Below, in pieces: positions 43,210 through 52,952 of a stretch of DNA of 64,000 nucleotides. The stretch's first letter is position 1; each line of letters begins with the position of its first letter. The stretch lies in contig NZ_JACHJU010000002.1 of NCBI RefSeq assembly GCF_014203795.1, forward strand, positions 434,001 to 498,000, read 5' to 3'. This DNA comes from Streptosporangium album. GTDB taxonomy: Bacteria; Actinomycetota; Actinomycetes; Streptosporangiales; Streptosporangiaceae. A program made the position numbers and the translations under genes. The notes under the pieces are model-generated. The model was not told where the DNA came from, made no database searches, and worked only from the letters and a program-made list of their open reading frames with translations.

Positions 43210-43982
43210 CGACAGCCGAGACCGTCCCCGCCCAGCCGGTCCTGCGCGTGCGCGGGCTCGGCTGGGCGGTCGGCGGAGCACACATCGTCTCCGAGGTCGG
43301 CTTCGACGTCGCCGAGGGCGAGTTCGTCGCCGTGATCGGTCCCAACGGAGCCGGAAAGACCTCGCTGTTCAACCTCATCTCGGGGCTGGTACGGCCGACC
43401 GCCGGCACCATCGAACTGGACCAGGCCGACATCACGGATACGGCGCCGCACCGGCGGGCGCGGCGCGGCCTCGGCCGTACCTTCCAGTCCTCCAGCGTCT
43501 TCCCGGCGCTGACGGTGGCGGAGAACGTACGGCTGGCCGCGGCGGCCCACCGCGGCACGTGCCTGCGGATCTGGCGGAAGGCCGAGGCGGACAACGAGGC
43601 GTGGGCGGCCACCGCGGACGCGCTCCAGCGCGTCGGGCTCGCCGGCCGGGCGGCGGAGGTCGCCGGCTCGCTGTCCCACGGCGACAAGCGGAAGCTGGAG
43701 ATCGCCATCCTGCTCGCCACCGACCCGCGCATCATCCTGCTGGACGAGCCCATGGCCGGGGTCGGCGTGGCCGACGTGCCCGCCCTCACCGACGTCATCC
43801 GCGCCGTGCACCGCCAGGAGGGCCGCACGGTCCTGATGGTGGAACACCACATGGACGTCCTGCTCGGCCTGGCCGACCGGGTCGCCGTCATGCACCACGG
43901 CAGCCTGCTCACCATAGACGTGCCGGAGAAGGTCATGGCCAATCCCGTCGTCCAGGACGCCTACCTCGGGGAGGCCCTGTGA
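43206..43982 (+). CDS. livG: ABC transporter ATP-binding protein LivG
   Basis: A 258-residue LivG-type ATPase. Walker A is GPNGAGKT, the signature region is SLSHGDKRKLEIAILLA, Walker B is IILLDEPMAGV, and the switch His is in MVEHHMDVL. It energises uptake through LivHM. The GTG at 43206 overlaps the stop of the binding-protein gene. Second gene of a tightly packed operon. Confidence 0.92.
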   Translation: MTTAETVPAQPVLRVRGLGWAVGGAHIVSEVGFDVAEGEFVAVIGPNGAGKTSLFNLISGLVRPTAGTIELDQADITDTAPHRRARRGLGRTFQSSSVFPALTVAENVRLAAAAHRGTCLRIWRKAEADNEAWAATADALQRVGLAGRAAEVAGSLSHGDKRKLEIAILLATDPRIILLDEPMAGVGVADVPALTDVIRAVHRQEGRTVLMVEHHMDVLLGLADRVAVMHHGSLLTIDVPEKVMANPVVQDAYLGEAL

Positions 43983-44674
43983 AACCCCTCCTCGAGGTCG
44001 CCGACCTCCACGTGCGGATCGGCACCTCCCACATCCTGCAGGGCGTCGCCTTCACGGTCGCCCCCCAGGGGGTCACCGCCGTGCTCGGACGGAACGGCGC
44101 GGGCAAGACCACCACCCTGAAGGCGGTGCTCGGCCTCGTGCCGAAGACCGGGACCGTACGGCTCGACGGTCAGGACATCACCGGCCTGCCCACCCACCTG
44201 ATCATCCGTCGGGGGCTGGGCTACGCGCCCGAGGACCGCAACGTCTTCGCCGGCCTCACCGTCACCGAGAACCTGCGGCTCGCCGAACGCGGGCGCGGCC
44301 CGCACCGCTACGACCAGGTCTACGAGATGTTCCCCGAGCTGAAGCAGCGGGGCGCGCAGCGCGCGGGCACGCTGTCGGGCGGGCAGCAGCAGATGGTCGC
44401 GATCGGCCGCACGCTGCTCAACGACAACCGGATGCTCCTGGTGGACGAGCCGACCAAGGGACTCGCGCCGAGGATCGTCACCGAGGTGGCCGACGTGCTG
44501 GAGCGCGCCTCCCACGACGTGCCGATCCTGCTGGTGGAGCAGAACCTGGCCCTGGTGCGCCGGATCGCCGATCACGTCGTCGTCATCGAGCAGGGGAGCG
44601 TCGTCCACACCGGGGACGCCGACTCGCTGCTCACCGATCCCGAACTCACCCGCGACCTCCTGGGGGTGGCGTGA
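43979..44674 (+). CDS. livF: ABC transporter ATP-binding protein LivF
   Basis: A 231-residue LivF-type ATPase. Walker A is GRNGAGKTTTLK, the Q-loop region is LGYAPEDRNVFAGLTVTENL, the signature is LSGGQQQM, and Walker B is MLLVDEPTKGLAP. Partner of LivG. GTG start at 43979 overlapping the livG stop by 4 bases. Confidence 0.92.
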   Translation: MKPLLEVADLHVRIGTSHILQGVAFTVAPQGVTAVLGRNGAGKTTTLKAVLGLVPKTGTVRLDGQDITGLPTHLIIRRGLGYAPEDRNVFAGLTVTENLRLAERGRGPHRYDQVYEMFPELKQRGAQRAGTLSGGQQQMVAIGRTLLNDNRMLLVDEPTKGLAPRIVTEVADVLERASHDVPILLVEQNLALVRRIADHVVVIEQGSVVHTGDADSLLTDPELTRDLLGVA

Positions 44675-45537
44675 GCAACGTCGTTCTCCTCGCGCTCACC
44701 GGCCTCGGCCTGGGCGCGCTGTACTTCCTCATCGCGTCCGGACTGTCGTTGATCTTCGGCCTGGCCGACGTGCTGAACTTCGCCCACGGCCTGTTCCTCG
44801 CCGTCGGCGCCTACGGCACCTGGTGGTCCTCGGCCCATCTGGGCTTCGCCTTCGTGCCGGCCGTCGTGTTCGGCGTGGTGGCCGGCACGGTCGTCGCCGT
44901 GCTGGTCGAGGTGCTGCTGATCCGGCCGCTCTACACCCGGACGATCGAGCAGGTCCTGGTCACCGTCGGGCTCAGCCTGGCCGGGGTGGCGCTGTTGCAG
45001 GCCACCTTCGGAGCGGATCCGCTGAACTTCCCCAAACCGGCGTGGGCCGGGGAGACCACCCGCATTCTCGGCGCGATCGTCCCCAACGACCGGTTCCTGC
45101 TGATCGGCGCCGCCGCTGTGGTGCTGGTCGCGATCCAGGTGTTCCTGCGCCGCACCCGCTTCGGACTGATCGTCCGGGCGGGCGTCGAGGACCGCACCAT
45201 GGTCACCGCGCTCGGCATCAACGTGCGGACCGCCTTCACGCTGGTGTTCGCCATCGGTGGCGCCGCGGCGGCGCTGGCGGGGGCACTGGCCGGGGTCTAC
45301 TTCGGCAACGTCTCCCCCGGGCAGGGCACCTCCCTGCTCATCTTCGCCTTCATCGTCGTCGTCATCGGGGGCATGGGCTCGGTCACCGGCTCGGCGGTCT
45401 CCGCCGTCCTGGTCGGCCTGGTCCAGCAGTTCACCAGTTTCTACGCCGCCGCAGGGGTCGGGGAGGCCTCGGTGGTGCTCTTGCTCGCCGTGGTCCTGCT
45501 GACCCGGCCGGGCGGTCTGGCCGGGAGGGCCACGTGA
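44671..45537 (+). CDS. livH: Branched-chain amino-acid-type permease LivH
   Basis: A 288-residue membrane protein with about 8 TM helices. It starts LLALTGLGLGALYFLIASGLSLIFG. The family blocks GLADVLNFAHG, VRAGVEDRTMVTALGINV and VVIGGMGSVTGSAV are present. It overlaps livF by 4 bases. Confidence 0.92.
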   Translation: MSNVVLLALTGLGLGALYFLIASGLSLIFGLADVLNFAHGLFLAVGAYGTWWSSAHLGFAFVPAVVFGVVAGTVVAVLVEVLLIRPLYTRTIEQVLVTVGLSLAGVALLQATFGADPLNFPKPAWAGETTRILGAIVPNDRFLLIGAAAVVLVAIQVFLRRTRFGLIVRAGVEDRTMVTALGINVRTAFTLVFAIGGAAAALAGALAGVYFGNVSPGQGTSLLIFAFIVVVIGGMGSVTGSAVSAVLVGLVQQFTSFYAAAGVGEASVVLLLAVVLLTRPGGLAGRAT

Positions 45538-46622
45538 TCAGAACAGCCGTGGTGGAGAGAGCCGTGACCGTCGACGACATCCGGCCGCGCCCGGATCCGG
45601 CCAGGCGGCGCATGGTGCGCCGCGCCGTACCGGTGGCCGTGTTCGCCCTGCTGGCGATCCTGCCGTTCTCCACCCTGGACCTGCCCGCGCTGCTCCCCGG
45701 CGTGGTCAACAGTCCGGGCTCGCTGCAACTGCTGGCGATCTGCCTGGTGTTCGCCGGGCTCGCGGCCACCTACGACCTGCTCTTCGGCCACACGGGGCTG
45801 CTCTCCTTCGGGCACGCCCTCTACATCGCCCTGGGCAGCTACACGGTCAACATCGCCGTGACCAAGTTCGGACTCTCGCTGCCCGCCGCCCTGCTCCTGG
45901 CCGTGCTCGTGGGCCTCGTGGTGCCCACGCTGCTGGGAGCCGTGGCCCTGCGGGTGAACGGCATCGCCTTCTCCATGGTGACCCTCGCCATGGCACAGGT
46001 CGGTTCCATCGTGGTGATGAGCGACCCGGGCCGCCTCACCGGCGGTGAGGAGGGGCTGTCGCTCACGCCTTCGGCGCTGCCCGGATTCCTGTCAGGTGTG
46101 GCCAACACCGCCAACCTCTACTGGCTCGCGCTCGGCTACCTGATCCTGGTGCTGGCCGTCATCGGGTGGGCGGTGAACTCCGAGCCCGGCCGGGTCTGGC
46201 AGGCGATCCGGGAGAACGAGCTGCGGGTGTCGGTGCTGGGGCTGCCGTCCTACCACTTCCGCCTGCTCTCCTTCGTCGTCGCGTCCTTCCTGGCGATGCT
46301 CGGCGGAGTCGTGCACCTCTTCCTGGTCGGCGGTTCCAGCCCGCAGATCACCACCTCCAACTTCACCCTCGCCTTCCTGGTGATGGTGGTGCTCGGCGGC
46401 ACCGGGAGCAGGTGGGGGGCGACGCTCGGCGGGGTCCTCTACACCTACCTCGACCACCGGCTCGCCGCGCTCGGCACCTCCGACGCCGTCGCGAGCCTGC
46501 CGGCGGTGCTGCGGGCGCCGCTGTCGGAGCCGCTGTTCGTGCTCGGCGTGCTGTTCATCGTGATGGTGTACTTCATGCCGGGCGGGCTGACGAGCCTGGC
46601 CGCGCGCCTGCGCCGGAAGTGA
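45534..46622 (+). CDS. livM: Branched-chain amino-acid-type permease LivM
   Basis: A 362-residue membrane protein with about 10 TM helices. It contains YDLLFGHTGLLSFGHALYIA, the EAA-like loop QAIRENELRVSVLGLPSYHFRLL, and VVLGGTGSRWGATLGGV. GTG at 45534 overlaps livH by 4 bases; GTG at 45564 is a less likely alternative. Last gene of the operon. The missing intact binding protein means the transporter needs one from elsewhere in the genome to work. Confidence 0.9.
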   Translation: MIRTAVVERAVTVDDIRPRPDPARRRMVRRAVPVAVFALLAILPFSTLDLPALLPGVVNSPGSLQLLAICLVFAGLAATYDLLFGHTGLLSFGHALYIALGSYTVNIAVTKFGLSLPAALLLAVLVGLVVPTLLGAVALRVNGIAFSMVTLAMAQVGSIVVMSDPGRLTGGEEGLSLTPSALPGFLSGVANTANLYWLALGYLILVLAVIGWAVNSEPGRVWQAIRENELRVSVLGLPSYHFRLLSFVVASFLAMLGGVVHLFLVGGSSPQITTSNFTLAFLVMVVLGGTGSRWGATLGGVLYTYLDHRLAALGTSDAVASLPAVLRAPLSEPLFVLGVLFIVMVYFMPGGLTSLAARLRRK

Positions 46623-46626
46623 CCGA

Positions 46627-46676
46627 CAGGCCGCCGCCCCCTTCCCCGGACGTCCGGGGAAGGGTGCGGCGGCCTG
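46627..46676. terminator. Very strong bidirectional terminator
   Basis: A 50-base inverted repeat with 25-base arms and one mismatch. The core is CCTTCCCCGGACGTCCGGGG and the outer arms are CAGGCCGCCGC and GCGGCGGCCTG. It separates the convergent livM and CoA-transferase operons. Confidence 0.9.
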
Positions 46677-46687
46677 TGGCGGACGGT

Positions 46688-47338
46688 TCAGCAGGCCAGA
46701 AGCGAGTCCTCCACCGCGAGCGGCGCCTCGGTGGCTGCGCGCACCTCGTCCACGCTGACACCGGGCGCGAGCTCGCGCAGGGCCAGGCCGTCCGGCGTGA
46801 CGTCGATGACGGCCAGGTCGGTGATGATGCGGTCCACCACCCCCCGACCGGTCAGGGGGAGCGAGCACTCCTTCAGGATCTTGGGCGAGCCGTCCTTGGC
46901 CACGTGCTCCATCAGGACGATCACCCGGCGGGCGCCGTGGACGAGGTCCATGGCGCCGCCCATTCCCTTGATCATCTTGCCGGGGATGGTCCAGTTGGCC
47001 AGGTCGCCGGCGGCGGAGACCTGCATGGCTCCGAGCACGGCGGCGTCCAGGTGACCGCCGCGGATCACCCCGAAGGACAGGGCGGAGTCGAAGAACGAGG
47101 AGCCGGGCAGGAGAGTCACGGTCTCCTTGCCCGCGTTGATCAGGTCGGGGTCCTCCTGACCCGCATACGGGTAGGGGCCCAGGCCGAGGATGCCGTTCTC
47201 GCTGTGGAGGATCACCTCCACGCCCTCGGGCAGGAAGTTCGGGATCAGCGTGGGCAGGCCGATGCCGAGGTTGACGTATTGCCCGTCGGCCAGTTCGAGT
47301 GCGGCTCGAGCGGCCATCTGCTCGCGGGTCAGTGCCAT
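46688..47338 (-). CDS. scoB: 3-oxoacid CoA-transferase subunit B
   Basis: A 216-residue beta subunit of the SCOT family. The catalytic Glu that forms the glutamyl-CoA thioester is E47 in LHSENGILG. The G-x-G blocks [16 protein letters not shown] and [16 protein letters not shown] are conserved. With subunit A it moves CoA from succinyl-CoA to acetoacetate or a 3-oxoadipate-like acid. The ATG at 47338 overlaps the subunit A stop (TGATG). Confidence 0.93.
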   Translation of the reverse strand: MALTREQMAARAALELADGQYVNLGIGLPTLIPNFLPEGVEVILHSENGILGLGPYPYAGQEDPDLINAGKETVTLLPGSSFFDSALSFGVIRGGHLDAAVLGAMQVSAAGDLANWTIPGKMIKGMGGAMDLVHGARRVIVLMEHVAKDGSPKILKECSLPLTGRGVVDRIITDLAVIDVTPDGLALRELAPGVSVDEVRAATEAPLAVEDSLLAC

Positions 47339-48096
47339 CAGAAAGTCCCTTCCGGAACGGGGCGGACCGTCGTCCGTTCGATTCTCTTCTCCGTCTGCCC
47401 CACGTGGACGACCCGCTGCACGAAGATCCCGGGAAGGTGCACCTCGTCGGGTTCGAGCGCGTCGACGACCTCCTCGACCTGGGCGATGGCCACCCGGCCG
47501 GCCATCGCGCACAGCGGGTTGAAGTTCCGCGCGGAGGCGTTGAAGCGCAGGTTGCCGAACCGGTCGCCGACGGCGGCGTGGACCAGCGCGAAATCGGTGA
47601 CGATCGCCTCTTCGAGGACGTAGGGCCGGTCGCCGAAACTCCGTGTCTCCCGCTCGGGAGAGGCGGTGACGACCGACCCGCCGGTGTCGTAACTCCAGGG
47701 CAGGCCGCCCTGGGCGATCTGTGTGCCGACCCCGGCCGGGGTGTAGAAGGCCGGGATGCCGCAGCCCCCCGCGCGCAGGCGCTCGGCCAGGGTCCCCTGC
47801 GGCACCAGCTCCACCTCCAGCTCGCCGTTGAGGTACTGCCGGGCGAACTCCTTGTTCTCGCCCACGTACGAGCTGGTCATCCGGGCGATCCGCCGGTCGG
47901 CCAGGAGGATGCCGAGGCCCCAGTCGTCCACGCCGCAGTTGTTGGAGACCACCCGCAGCCCGGAGACGCCGAGCGCGTGCACCGCGCGGATCAGCTCCAT
48001 CGGCGTCCCGCACAGCCCGAAGCCGCCCACGGCGACCGAGGACCCGTCCGGGATATCGGTCACCGCCGTGGCGGCCGAACTCGTCAACTTGTTCAT
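47338..48096 (-). CDS. scoA: 3-oxoacid CoA-transferase subunit A
   Basis: A 252-residue alpha subunit. It contains [56 protein letters not shown] and [16 protein letters not shown]. The ATG at 48096 begins [12 protein letters not shown]. Translationally coupled to scoB. Physiological substrate (acetoacetate or 3-oxoadipate) cannot be decided; no aromatic-degradation genes are nearby. Confidence 0.92.
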   Translation of the reverse strand: MNKLTSSAATAVTDIPDGSSVAVGGFGLCGTPMELIRAVHALGVSGLRVVSNNCGVDDWGLGILLADRRIARMTSSYVGENKEFARQYLNGELEVELVPQGTLAERLRAGGCGIPAFYTPAGVGTQIAQGGLPWSYDTGGSVVTASPERETRSFGDRPYVLEEAIVTDFALVHAAVGDRFGNLRFNASARNFNPLCAMAGRVAIAQVEEVVDALEPDEVHLPGIFVQRVVHVGQTEKRIERTTVRPVPEGTF

Positions 48097-48125
48097 GACT
48101 GTCGAACGTAGGCGGGCGCGGGGGC

Positions 48126-48171
48126 CGTGACTACGTGGCCGATCCACATTGTCCGAGGTCAGACGGTGGCG
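48126..48171. repeat. 46-base direct repeat, left copy
   Basis: Begins CGTGACTACGTGGCCGATCC and matches 50505-50550 at 42 of 46 positions. The right copy is the last codons of a TetR gene (peptide GLGRRGSAT); this left copy encodes the same end as LGQCGSAT and stop on the minus strand, but no TetR body precedes it. The two copies bracket the epoxide hydrolase/WYL regulator pair. Confidence 0.75.
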
Positions 48172-48213
48172 GACACGGGCGACGGAGCGGATTGACTATG
48201 ATCGTCTTTACTT

Positions 48214-48250
<37 letters not shown>

Positions 48251-48285
48251 CGCCCGAGCCCGCCCGGAGCCGTCATGGCGGCCGG

Positions 48286-49434
48286 CTACCGCGGCCGCAC
48301 CGTCCGGAAGAACTGCCGGATGTCCGCGACCAGCAGGTCCGGGGCCTGGAGCGAGGCGAAGTGCCCGCCGCGGGAGTGCCGCGACCAGTGGGTGATCGTG
48401 TTCGACAGCTCCGCCAGCCCGCGGATCGCCCGGTCGCCGGGGAAGTTCGCCACACCCGTCGGAACCGGTGCGGGCTCGGGACGCCGGCCCCACGACTCCG
48501 GTCCGGCCTCACGGTAGAGCCGAGCGGCTGATCCCGCGGTCGAGGTCAGCCAGAAGATCGTGACGTTGGTCAGGATGACGTCGCGGTCGATGGGGGTCTG
48601 CTCGGTCCGGGCGGGGTCCCAGTCCACGAACCATTCCAGGTTCCACGCGAGCTGACCGGCCGGAGAGTCGTTGAGCGCGTACGCCAGGGTCTGCGGCCGG
48701 TTGGACATCTGTGTGGCGTAGCCGGAGCGGCCGTACCACCACATCTGGTTCTGCCCGGCCTGCTCCCGGTCCGCCTCGGAGAGCGTGTCCAGTTCGCTGG
48801 GGTCGACCGGTGTCGCGGCGTTGGCCAGCGCGTTGACATGGACGCCGATGACGTGCTCCGGGTCCGTCCGGCCGATTTCCGGGGAGACGATGCTGCCGAA
48901 GTCGCCGCCCTGCGCGCCGTAGCGGTGGTATCCCAGGCGGCGCATCAGCTCGGCCCAGGCCCGCGCGGTGCGGTTGACCCCCCAGCCGGTCTCCCGCGTC
49001 GGCCCGGAGAACGCGAAGCCCGGCAGCGAAGGGGCGACGACGTGGAAGGCGTCCGCCGGGTCCCCACCGTGTGACCGCGGGTCGGTCAGCGGCCCGAGGA
49101 TGTCCAGGAAGTCGTACACCGTGCTCGGCCACCCGTGAGTGATGATCAGTGGAGTGGCGTCCGGCTCGGGCGAGCGTACATGCAGGAAATGGACGTTCTG
49201 CCCGTCGATCGTCGTGGTGAACTGCGGCACCTTGTTGAGACGGGCCTCGTGCTCTCGCCAGTCGTAGCCGTTACGCCAGTGCTCGACCAGCTCGATGAGG
49301 TAGTCCTTGTTCACCCCGTAGGACCAGCCGACGCCGGGAAGTCCGTCCGGCCAGCGGGTACGGGCCAGCCGGTCCCGCAGGTCGTCGAGTTCGGCCTGCG
49401 GAATATCGATGTGGAAGGGCGTTTCTGTGCTCAT
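48286..49434 (-). CDS. Epoxide hydrolase
   Basis: A 382-residue alpha/beta-hydrolase of the microsomal-type epoxide hydrolase family. The EHN domain starts [20 protein letters not shown]. Oxyanion block [16 protein letters not shown], nucleophile Asp in [12 protein letters not shown], lid Tyr residues, and catalytic His in [13 protein letters not shown]. It would open epoxides by water addition. The ATG at 49434 begins MSTETPF; frames further upstream run into the operator. Divergent from a WYL regulator that probably controls it. Confidence 0.92.
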   Translation of the reverse strand: MSTETPFHIDIPQAELDDLRDRLARTRWPDGLPGVGWSYGVNKDYLIELVEHWRNGYDWREHEARLNKVPQFTTTIDGQNVHFLHVRSPEPDATPLIITHGWPSTVYDFLDILGPLTDPRSHGGDPADAFHVVAPSLPGFAFSGPTRETGWGVNRTARAWAELMRRLGYHRYGAQGGDFGSIVSPEIGRTDPEHVIGVHVNALANAATPVDPSELDTLSEADREQAGQNQMWWYGRSGYATQMSNRPQTLAYALNDSPAGQLAWNLEWFVDWDPARTEQTPIDRDVILTNVTIFWLTSTAGSAARLYREAGPESWGRRPEPAPVPTGVANFPGDRAIRGLAELSNTITHWSRHSRGGHFASLQAPDLLVADIRQFFRTVRPR

Positions 49435-49451
49435 GCCGCCCACCCTGCGCC

Positions 49452-49480
49452 CTGTATAGGACAGCTCCGGTCCTACACAG
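49452..49480. promoter_or_regulatory. Palindromic operator between the epoxide hydrolase and WYL genes
   Basis: Arms CTGTATAGGAC and GTCCTACACAG (one mismatch) with a 7-base spacer, centred in the 62-base divergent intergenic region. Placed to control both genes. Confidence 0.7.
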
Positions 49481-49496
49481 GGGCGATAGTGGAGGA

Positions 49497-50462
49497 ATGT
49501 TGGAAACACCCGCCCGGCTGCTGCGGCTGCTGTCGTTGCTGCAGACGCACCGCGACTGGTCCGGCACGGAACTCGCCGAGCGGCTGGGGGTCACCACCAG
49601 AACGGTGCGGCGCGATGTCGACAGGCTCCGTGAGCTGGGATATTCGATTCACGCCTCGATGGGCCCGGTGGGCGGTTACCGGCTTGGACCCGGCGCTTCG
49701 CTGCCCCCGCTGCTGCTGGACGACGAGGAGGCGGTGGCGGTCACGGTCGGGCTGCACACCACGGCGGCGGACCACGAGGCTTCGCTACGCGCCCTGACCA
49801 AGGTCGAGCAGATGCTGCCGTCCCGGTTGCGACACCGGGTCACCGCGCTGAGAAGCGCGGTGGTCGCGATGCCGCCCAGGAGCGTGCCCACCGTGAAGGC
49901 GGCGGTGCTCACCGGGATCTCGGTCGCGATCCGAGCTTCCGAGGTGCTGCGTTTCGACTACGTCAGCCACAACGGGACCGAGTCCCGCCGCGGCGTCGAA
50001 CCGCATCGCCTCGTCTGCTGGGGGCGGAAGTGGTACCTGGTCGGCTGGGACGTCGAACGGACGGACTGGCGCACCTTCCGGGTCGACCGGATCTCTCTGC
50101 GAACGCCCAACGGTCCCCGATTCACCCACCGAGAACCACCCGACGGCGACGTGGCGGCCTATCTGTGCAGGACGATGGGCTTCGAGATGTGGCCGCTCCG
50201 CGCCCGGTTGCGGGTGCACGCCTCCGCGACGGACGTCGCCGGACGCGTCAGCGGAATCGTGACCCCCATCGACGACCACACCTGCCTGCTGGAAATCGCC
50301 TCGGACTCGTTCGACCTTGTCGTGCTCACGGTGGGCATGCTCGACGTCGACTTCGAGGTCGAGTCACCACCGGAACTCGCCCGGCACCTTCGCAAGCTGT
50401 CCGGCCGCTTCGCCGGCGCGGTGGCCCAGGACCGATCGAGAACCCCGCCGCCCGACCGCTGA
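49497..50462 (+). CDS. WYL-domain (YafY/DeoR-type) transcriptional regulator
   Basis: A 321-residue regulator. The N-terminal winged HTH_11 is [39 protein letters not shown]. The WYL domain carries [20 protein letters not shown] and the naming motif as [13 protein letters not shown] domain closes the protein. WYL domains bind small ligands or nucleic acid. ATG at 49497, or TTG at 49500 which has better GGAGG spacing. Divergent from the epoxide hydrolase gene. Confidence 0.92.
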   Translation: MLETPARLLRLLSLLQTHRDWSGTELAERLGVTTRTVRRDVDRLRELGYSIHASMGPVGGYRLGPGASLPPLLLDDEEAVAVTVGLHTTAADHEASLRALTKVEQMLPSRLRHRVTALRSAVVAMPPRSVPTVKAAVLTGISVAIRASEVLRFDYVSHNGTESRRGVEPHRLVCWGRKWYLVGWDVERTDWRTFRVDRISLRTPNGPRFTHREPPDGDVAAYLCRTMGFEMWPLRARLRVHASATDVAGRVSGIVTPIDDHTCLLEIASDSFDLVVLTVGMLDVDFEVESPPELARHLRKLSGRFAGAVAQDRSRTPPPDR

Positions 50463-50504
50463 GGCTGACGCGCCGGCCGTCGGGCGCATGCGGGCGCAGG
50501 GGCG

Positions 50505-50550
50505 CGTGACTACGTGGCCGATCCACGTCGTCCGAGGCCGGACGGTGGCG
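50505..50550. repeat. 46-base direct repeat, right copy
   Basis: Contains the final codons and stop of the TetR gene that starts at 51103. 42 of 46 positions match the left copy at 48126-48171. Confidence 0.75.
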
Positions 50551-51103
50551 TGCCGGAACCGAGGACGAGCTCCGCCATCGCTCGGGCGGCCAGGGCGGGG
50601 TGGGCGTCCGGACGGGTGAGGGCGTGGGCGAGCACCCCGTCGATGAGCACGAGGAGCTGGTCGGCGCCGAAGTCCGGGGCCGGGTGGCCGTGGCGGGCCA
50701 GCTCGGCGGTGAAGAGCCGGTGGAGCCCGTCCTTGTAGGCGCGGATCACCGCGTGGGCGGGGTGGGCCGGGTCGGTGAGGGCGAGCTCGGCGGCGGTGTA
50801 GCGGCAGCCGTGAAACGACGGCCGTGTGGTGATCTTCTCCAGCTCGTCGAAGACGGCGAGTACGCGCAGGCGCGGGTCGTCGCCTGCCGCGTCCATCACC
50901 TGGTGGTAGCGGGCCTCGTTGGAGGTGGTGCGCAGCATCTCGGCGATGAGCCCGTCCTTGCCGCCGAAATGCTGGTAGAGCGAGCGGCGGGCGACGTCGG
51001 CCTGTTTGAGGATCGCGTCCACGCCGACGTGCACGCCCTGGTCGTAGGTGAGGTCACGGGCGGCGTCGAGCAGTCGCTCGCGGGGCCCCGGTCTCGTCGT
51101 CAC
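50510..51103 (-). CDS. TetR-family regulator of the adjacent MFS exporter
   Basis: A 197-residue repressor. The HTH is VHVGVDAILKQADVARRSLYQHFGGKDGL. The ligand domain contains SFHGCRYTAAELALTDP, typical of the TetR group beside drug exporters. GTG at 51103 chosen from homology of the N-terminus (TTRPGPRERLLDAARD). Divergent from the MFS gene, with operator repeats between them. Confidence 0.88.
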   Translation of the reverse strand: MTTRPGPRERLLDAARDLTYDQGVHVGVDAILKQADVARRSLYQHFGGKDGLIAEMLRTTSNEARYHQVMDAAGDDPRLRVLAVFDELEKITTRPSFHGCRYTAAELALTDPAHPAHAVIRAYKDGLHRLFTAELARHGHPAPDFGADQLLVLIDGVLAHALTRPDAHPALAARAMAELVLGSGTPPSGLGRRGSAT

Positions 51104-51124
51104 ACATCCGATTCTGTCACGGCC

Positions 51125-51153
51125 TTGACAGTAGATCAACCGTTCTATCTAAT
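51125..51153 (+). promoter_or_regulatory. Promoter of the MFS exporter gene
   Basis: TTGACA at 51125-51130 and TCTAAT at 51148-51153 with a 17-base spacer, 42 bases before the MFS start codon. The -35 is consensus, rare in this window. Confidence 0.65.
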
Positions 51154-51181
51154 GACTTCCGCATATACCGACCGTTCTATC
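51139..51181. promoter_or_regulatory. Paired operator repeats for the TetR regulator
   Basis: Two identical 11-mers ACCGTTCTATC at 51139-51149 and 51171-51181. They are 32 bases apart, about three helical turns. The first overlaps the spacer and -10 of the MFS promoter. Confidence 0.6.
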
Positions 51182-51194
51182 CATAGGAGTGGCC

Positions 51195-52553
51195 ATGCCC
51201 CGCGCGGGCACCCTGCCCACCGTGCTGACCGGTGTCTTCATCACGATCCTCGACTTCTTCATCGTCAACGTGGCCATCCCCACGGTCCAGCGCGACCTGC
51301 ACGCCGGCGCCGCCGCCATCGAATGGGTGGTCGCCGGGTACGGCCTGGCGTACGGCTCCGGCCTCGTCCTCGGCGGGAGGCTCGGCGACATCTTCGGCCG
51401 CCGCCGGATGTTCGCCATCGGCCTGGTCCTGTTCACGCTCGCCTCGGTCGCGTGCGGCCTCGCCCCCGACGCGGCCACGCTGGTCGCCGCCCGCGTCGCC
51501 CAGGGCGCGGCGGCCGCGCTGCTCTCCCCGCAGGTGCTGGCCATCCTGCGCACCGCCTACAGCGGGCCCGCCCAGGTCAAGGCCATCAACGCCTACGCGT
51601 TGACCATGGGTCTGGCCGCGGTGTTCGGTCAGCTCGTCGGCGGAGTGCTCATCCAGGCCGACCTGTTCGGGCTCGGCTGGCGGGTCTGCTTCCTGATCAA
51701 CGTGCCGATCGGGGTGGCCGCCCTGGTCATGACCGGGCGGGTGGTCCCCGAGAGCCGTCCCGGCGGTGCCGTACGGCTCGACCTCGGCGGCACCGCCCTC
51801 GTCACGCTCGCGCTGGTCGCGACCCTGCTGCCGCTGATCGAGGGCCGTGAGCAGGGCTGGCCGCTGTGGACGTGGCTGTCGTTCGCCGCGGCCGCCGCGC
51901 TCCTCCTCGCGTACGGCAGGCGGCGGCACGAGTCGCCCCTGATCGACCTGACCCTGTTCCGCGAGCGGGCGTTCACCGCCGGGCTGCTCACCCAGCTCGC
52001 CTTCACGATGGGCATGGCCGCCTATTTCCTGATTTTCGCCCTGTACGCCCAGGAGGGCAGGGGTCTCGACGCCCTCCAGGCCGGCCTGATCTTCGCGCCG
52101 ATCGGCGCGGGCTACCTGGCGGGGTCACTGCTCGCGCCCCGGCTGATGGCCCGCCTCGGCCGCCAGGTGATCGCCTTCGGCGGGCTGACCAGAGCCCTCG
52201 GCCTGACCGTCCTCCTCGTCACGGTCGCCTGGGACGGGCCGGTCGGGTGGCTGGTCCCCGCGTTGCTCGTCGACGGGTTCGGCATGGGGTTGGCGTTCGC
52301 GCCGATCATGGGCACCGTCCTCGCCAGGGTCGCGCCGCACCACGCAGGGGCCGCCGCCGGAGTGCTCACGACGGCCCAGCAGGTCGGCGCGGCGCTCGGG
52401 GTCGGCATCATCGGCATCGTGTTCTACGGCGGCCTCCCGGGCGGAGTGACGCAGGCGTTCCAGCACGGGCTGGTCTATCTGATCGCCGTCACCCTGGTCA
52501 TCGCGGGACTGGTCCAGCTCCTGCCGCGCGCCACGGTCACGGTCCGAGCGTGA
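51195..52553 (+). CDS. MFS (DHA2-type) drug exporter
   Basis: A 452-residue membrane transporter with about 14 TM segments. Motif C-like and DHA2 blocks: TGVFITILDFFIVNVAIPTVQ, VAGYGLAYGSGLVLGGRLGD, then motif A IFGRRRMFAIG. It probably exports a toxic compound using the proton gradient. The ATG at 51195 follows AGGAG. Regulated by the divergent TetR through the paired repeats. Confidence 0.92.
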   Translation: MPRAGTLPTVLTGVFITILDFFIVNVAIPTVQRDLHAGAAAIEWVVAGYGLAYGSGLVLGGRLGDIFGRRRMFAIGLVLFTLASVACGLAPDAATLVAARVAQGAAAALLSPQVLAILRTAYSGPAQVKAINAYALTMGLAAVFGQLVGGVLIQADLFGLGWRVCFLINVPIGVAALVMTGRVVPESRPGGAVRLDLGGTALVTLALVATLLPLIEGREQGWPLWTWLSFAAAAALLLAYGRRRHESPLIDLTLFRERAFTAGLLTQLAFTMGMAAYFLIFALYAQEGRGLDALQAGLIFAPIGAGYLAGSLLAPRLMARLGRQVIAFGGLTRALGLTVLLVTVAWDGPVGWLVPALLVDGFGMGLAFAPIMGTVLARVAPHHAGAAAGVLTTAQQVGAALGVGIIGIVFYGGLPGGVTQAFQHGLVYLIAVTLVIAGLVQLLPRATVTVRA

Positions 52554-52649
52554 TGTGGTCCCGGCAGGCACCGTGGGCGTCGTGTCAGGGATGGGCGGGG
52601 CCTCGGTCAGGCGGCTGTCCCGTCCTCGCGGCATGGGACGGTTGAGCTC

Positions 52650-52816
52650 ATGCGCGTGGGCATCCTGGGCCCGCTGGAGGTGACGGCGGGCGGCGAGAGC
52701 GTCGAGATCGGGGGCGCCCGGCTGCGCGTGCTCCTGGTCCGGCTCGCCGTGGGGGTGGGCCGGGTCGTCACGGTCGAGGAGCTGGCGGATGCGCTCTGGC
52801 CGCAGGAGCGGCCCGC
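52650..52816 (+). pseudogene. AfsR/SARP-family regulator, N-terminal stub
   Basis: The first 56 codons encode an OmpR-type winged helix start (MRVGILGPLEVTAGGESVEIG, then LRVLLVRLAVGVGRVVTVEELADALWPQERPA). Homology ends abruptly there, before the BTAD domain. An IS701-like transposase remnant starts 136 bases on, so the gene was probably destroyed by insertion and deletion. Confidence 0.7.
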
Positions 52817-52952
52817 CATCCGTCGCGGGAGCGGCTGCGGGTTCGGCTGCGAGGTGAGGACGGATACGGCAGCTGTAGATCGGGATCTCGGGGGCAGTGA
52901 TCCCTGGGGGCGCCCGCGGGTATGGGAACGGCCACCAGCATCATGATCGTTT

